A DNA stretch of 5,549 bases from positions 1 through 5,549 of the forward strand of contig RGUK01000116.1 of assembly GCA_010027825.1 (NCBI GenBank), in the 5' to 3' direction. Positions 5,312 through 5,549 of this stretch are shown piece after piece (the stretch's first letter is position 1; the number at the start of each line of letters is the position of its first letter). The DNA comes from a bacterium. Its GTDB lineage: Bacteria > Dependentiae > Babeliae > Babeliales > RVW-14. The notes beneath the pieces are model-generated. The model searched no databases, was not told the origin of the DNA, and saw only the letters and a program-made list of their open reading frames with translations. A program made the translations under genes and the position numbers.

Positions 5312-5549
5312 GAATCGACAATATTAGAAAAATAGCAATGCTAGGAGTTGAAGGGCTAAACGTAGGAATAAAAGTGATGAATGGTGGTGGTTTGTTTGGT
5401 CTTTTGTCATTAATCGACGAGGTTAATGCTGTAAAAAGCATTAAAAAAGAAGAATTAATGATGGAGATTAAAGACCTAAGCAAAGAAGAAAGATTGCAGC
5501 TCTTAGAAGAAATTAAACAAAAGCTTCAGCTAGACAAAAAAGAGATCGA
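5305..5549 (+). CDS. Helical phage protein of unknown function (3' partial)
   Basis: The frame from GTG 5305 stays open for 81 codons to the right edge of the window. It begins MVGIDNIRKIAMLGVEGLNV, with a Gly/Leu-rich middle (IKVMNGGGLFGLLSLIDEVNA) and a charged helix, EIKDLSKEERLQLLEEIKQK. The order of an N-terminal amphipathic helix, a short Gly/Leu stretch, then a Lys/Glu helix containing a KDLskEE-type motif resembles small phage proteins of unknown function that I have seen described; I cannot name the family. The Gly/Leu stretch is short and followed by Asp/Glu, so it is not a convincing membrane span, and calling it a holin would be unsupported. It overlaps the nuclease stop by seven bases in another frame and has its own strong ribosome site, so it is the next gene of the same late operon. 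Confidence 0.65.
   Translation, partial: MVGIDNIRKIAMLGVEGLNVGIKVMNGGGLFGLLSLIDEVNAVKSIKKEELMMEIKDLSKEERLQLLEEIKQKLQLDKKEI

Noticed and set aside
5340..5420. Holin call for the last protein
   Set aside because: The Gly/Leu stretch is too short and interrupted by charged residues to be a convincing membrane span.
5205..5483. Minus-strand 92-codon hydrophobic frame
   Set aside because: It is antisense to both the nuclease and the last gene, low in complexity (Pro/Thr/Leu/Ile) and without a ribosome site.
1..5549. Stop-codon reassignment as an explanation for the split genes
   Set aside because: Both breaks need a frame change, not read-through. Reading through TGA at 1549 meets TAA at once, and TAA, TAG and TGA all end other genes normally.

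Overview
The window reads as a compact late-gene segment of a tailed bacteriophage or prophage. Every gene is on the + strand, they are packed end to end with short gaps or overlaps, and there is no intergenic stretch near 300 bases. The DNA is AT-leaning, and AGA/AGG arginine and ATA isoleucine codons are used freely. Large Ala/Gln/Asn-rich helical proteins of the kind carried inside virions, followed by a small NlpC/P60 cell-wall peptidase, suggest a podovirus-like phage of a bacterium, probably Gram-negative. The host cannot be named from sequence alone.

Region 1 (2-4486) is a virion/DNA-ejection cassette. It holds a Gln/Ala-rich structural protein whose 5' end lies outside the window (2-922). 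Next is a 365-residue-equivalent structural protein broken by a frame change into two reading frames (925-1551 and 1577-2023). Last is an 817-residue internal virion/ejection-type protein (2033-4486). The three are probably co-translated and co-assembled, but their exact roles are inferred.

Region 2 (4483-4855) is an NlpC/P60 peptidase whose catalytic Cys half and catalytic His half sit in different frames, separated by an in-frame TAA. It starts on an ATGA overlap with the ejection protein, so it belongs to the same transcript and would serve as cell-wall hydrolase for entry or lysis.

Region 3 (4830-5549) is a run of small overlapping genes. It contains a 64-residue CxxC/HxxC putative zinc-binding protein, a 123-residue VRR-NUC family nuclease, and the start of a helical protein of unknown function that runs off the window.

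The most notable observations are two frame breaks that can each be repaired by removing one T from a TTT run ending directly in a stop codon (ATT-TGA and GTT-TAA), and the tiny putative zinc protein overlapping genes on both sides. I saw no tRNA, rRNA, CRISPR array, insertion sequence, convincing terminator or promoter.
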